From the NCBI GenBank assembly GCA_963573385.1, contig CAUYLG010075691.1, positions 1-64,000 of the forward strand: 64,000 nucleotides of DNA, written 5' to 3'. The translations under genes and the position numbers were made by a program. This DNA comes from Cacajao melanocephalus. Its lineage: Eukaryota > Chordata > Mammalia > Primates > Pitheciidae. Below the pieces are notes generated by a model. The model had not been told where the DNA came from, did no database searches, and saw only the letters and a list, made by a program, of their open reading frames with translations. Shown one piece after another: positions 63,389-64,000 of this stretch (position 1 is the first letter of the stretch; the number at the start of each line of letters is the position of its first letter).

Positions 63389-64000
63389 GTAAAGGGGCCC
63401 AGGGTGCTAGCACAGGGAAGAAGGAGAGGAATACTGCCAGGTAACTGGGCTGCCTGTTGCTAGGGTGTGTAGGTGTTCACTCACTAAAAAGGGGCTTCTC
63501 TCCACCTCCACCTTTTATGTTTAAGCAATTCAACCACAAGAGCTCTTCAAAAATGGATGCCAAGTGTGTCCCCTCTTCCTGAGGTCGAGGGAGAGCTACC
63601 TGAGACTGATTGCCGAGAGCCCAGGCCAGTAAAGGCTTTATTTACAGTCACCAAGGCATTGCCTGACAGTCTGCATATCCATCAGGGCACGAAAGCAAAC
63701 CAGGAGGAAAATCTCTCCAGAGCCAGGGGCTCCAGGACTCCAGCAGGGGCCGTGTGCTCTGCAGCCGAGTGGCCTGAGGGTTGGGATGTCTCAGAAGGGT
63801 GGGTGCAATTTCTATCCTCCATCAGCTCACTCTGTCCATCACACAGATCTGGTACCAACCATTACTCTATCCTCCCTGGGGATTCTCAGCTCCTCACATT
63901 TCAGTCCAGTCTGGTCCGGATGAGTGCAGCTGTGAAAAGCCTTTCTTCCAGCTGTGACGAAAAAGGCTGTGGCCCTGAAGCTCCCTCCCTCTTCTTTTTC
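63389..64000. other. Start of PIK3C2B intron 9
   Basis: No repeat or exon recognised up to the window edge. Confidence 0.6.

Overview
The window is nuclear DNA from an anthropoid primate. It holds more than 60 Alu elements at every age of decay, 3' ends of L1, and old MIR, L2 and MER5 fossils. The protein exons at the right match PIK3C2B, and the order (divergent MDM4-like promoter, two tRNA-Lys genes, PIK3C2B) is that of human 1q32.1 read in reverse. From memory of the human protein I count roughly a dozen substitutions in the first 311 residues. That suggests a monkey rather than human, but I cannot name the species. This is established synteny plus inference, not a database result.

Layout. 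1-440 is a GC-rich, Ets/YY1/CRE-like promoter facing left, most likely MDM4 with a non-coding first exon on the minus strand. 440-10,400 is intergenic and crowded with retroelements: Alus, a 7SL RNA pseudogene, and L1 3' ends. 10,401-10,944 carries two identical, convergent tRNA-Lys(TTT) genes in an Alu-free pocket. 11,000-24,100 is again repeat-rich. 24,120-25,060 is a CpG island with the non-coding first exon of PIK3C2B (donor at 24,757|24,758). 24,758-51,430 is the 26.7 kb first intron, which contains a processed RPS28 pseudogene at 31,036-31,421. From 51,431 the eight PIK3C2B coding exons in the window (51,518-63,388) encode residues 1-571: the proline-rich SH3-ligand region and the Ras-binding-like domain. 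The C2, helical, kinase, PX and C-terminal C2 domains lie beyond the right edge.

How the parts relate. MDM4 (p53 regulator) and PIK3C2B (class II PI 3-kinase) are transcribed away from each other from promoters about 24 kb apart, with the RNA polymerase III tRNA pair between them. I found no new multi-gene system. The most interesting signals are structural: four half-Alus sharing one end point and one diagnostic base, each with its own target duplication; a target motif re-used by successive 7SL, L1 and Alu insertions; a 44-base micro-retroinsertion; a poly(A)-only insertion; a perfect inverted local copy beside an Alu; an Alu fragment inverted inside another Alu; several strong G-quadruplex motifs; and upstream ORFs in the PIK3C2B leader.

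Limits: transcription starts, exact repeat subfamilies and species were judged by eye. Most long open frames here are Alu or CpG-island artefacts and were not annotated.
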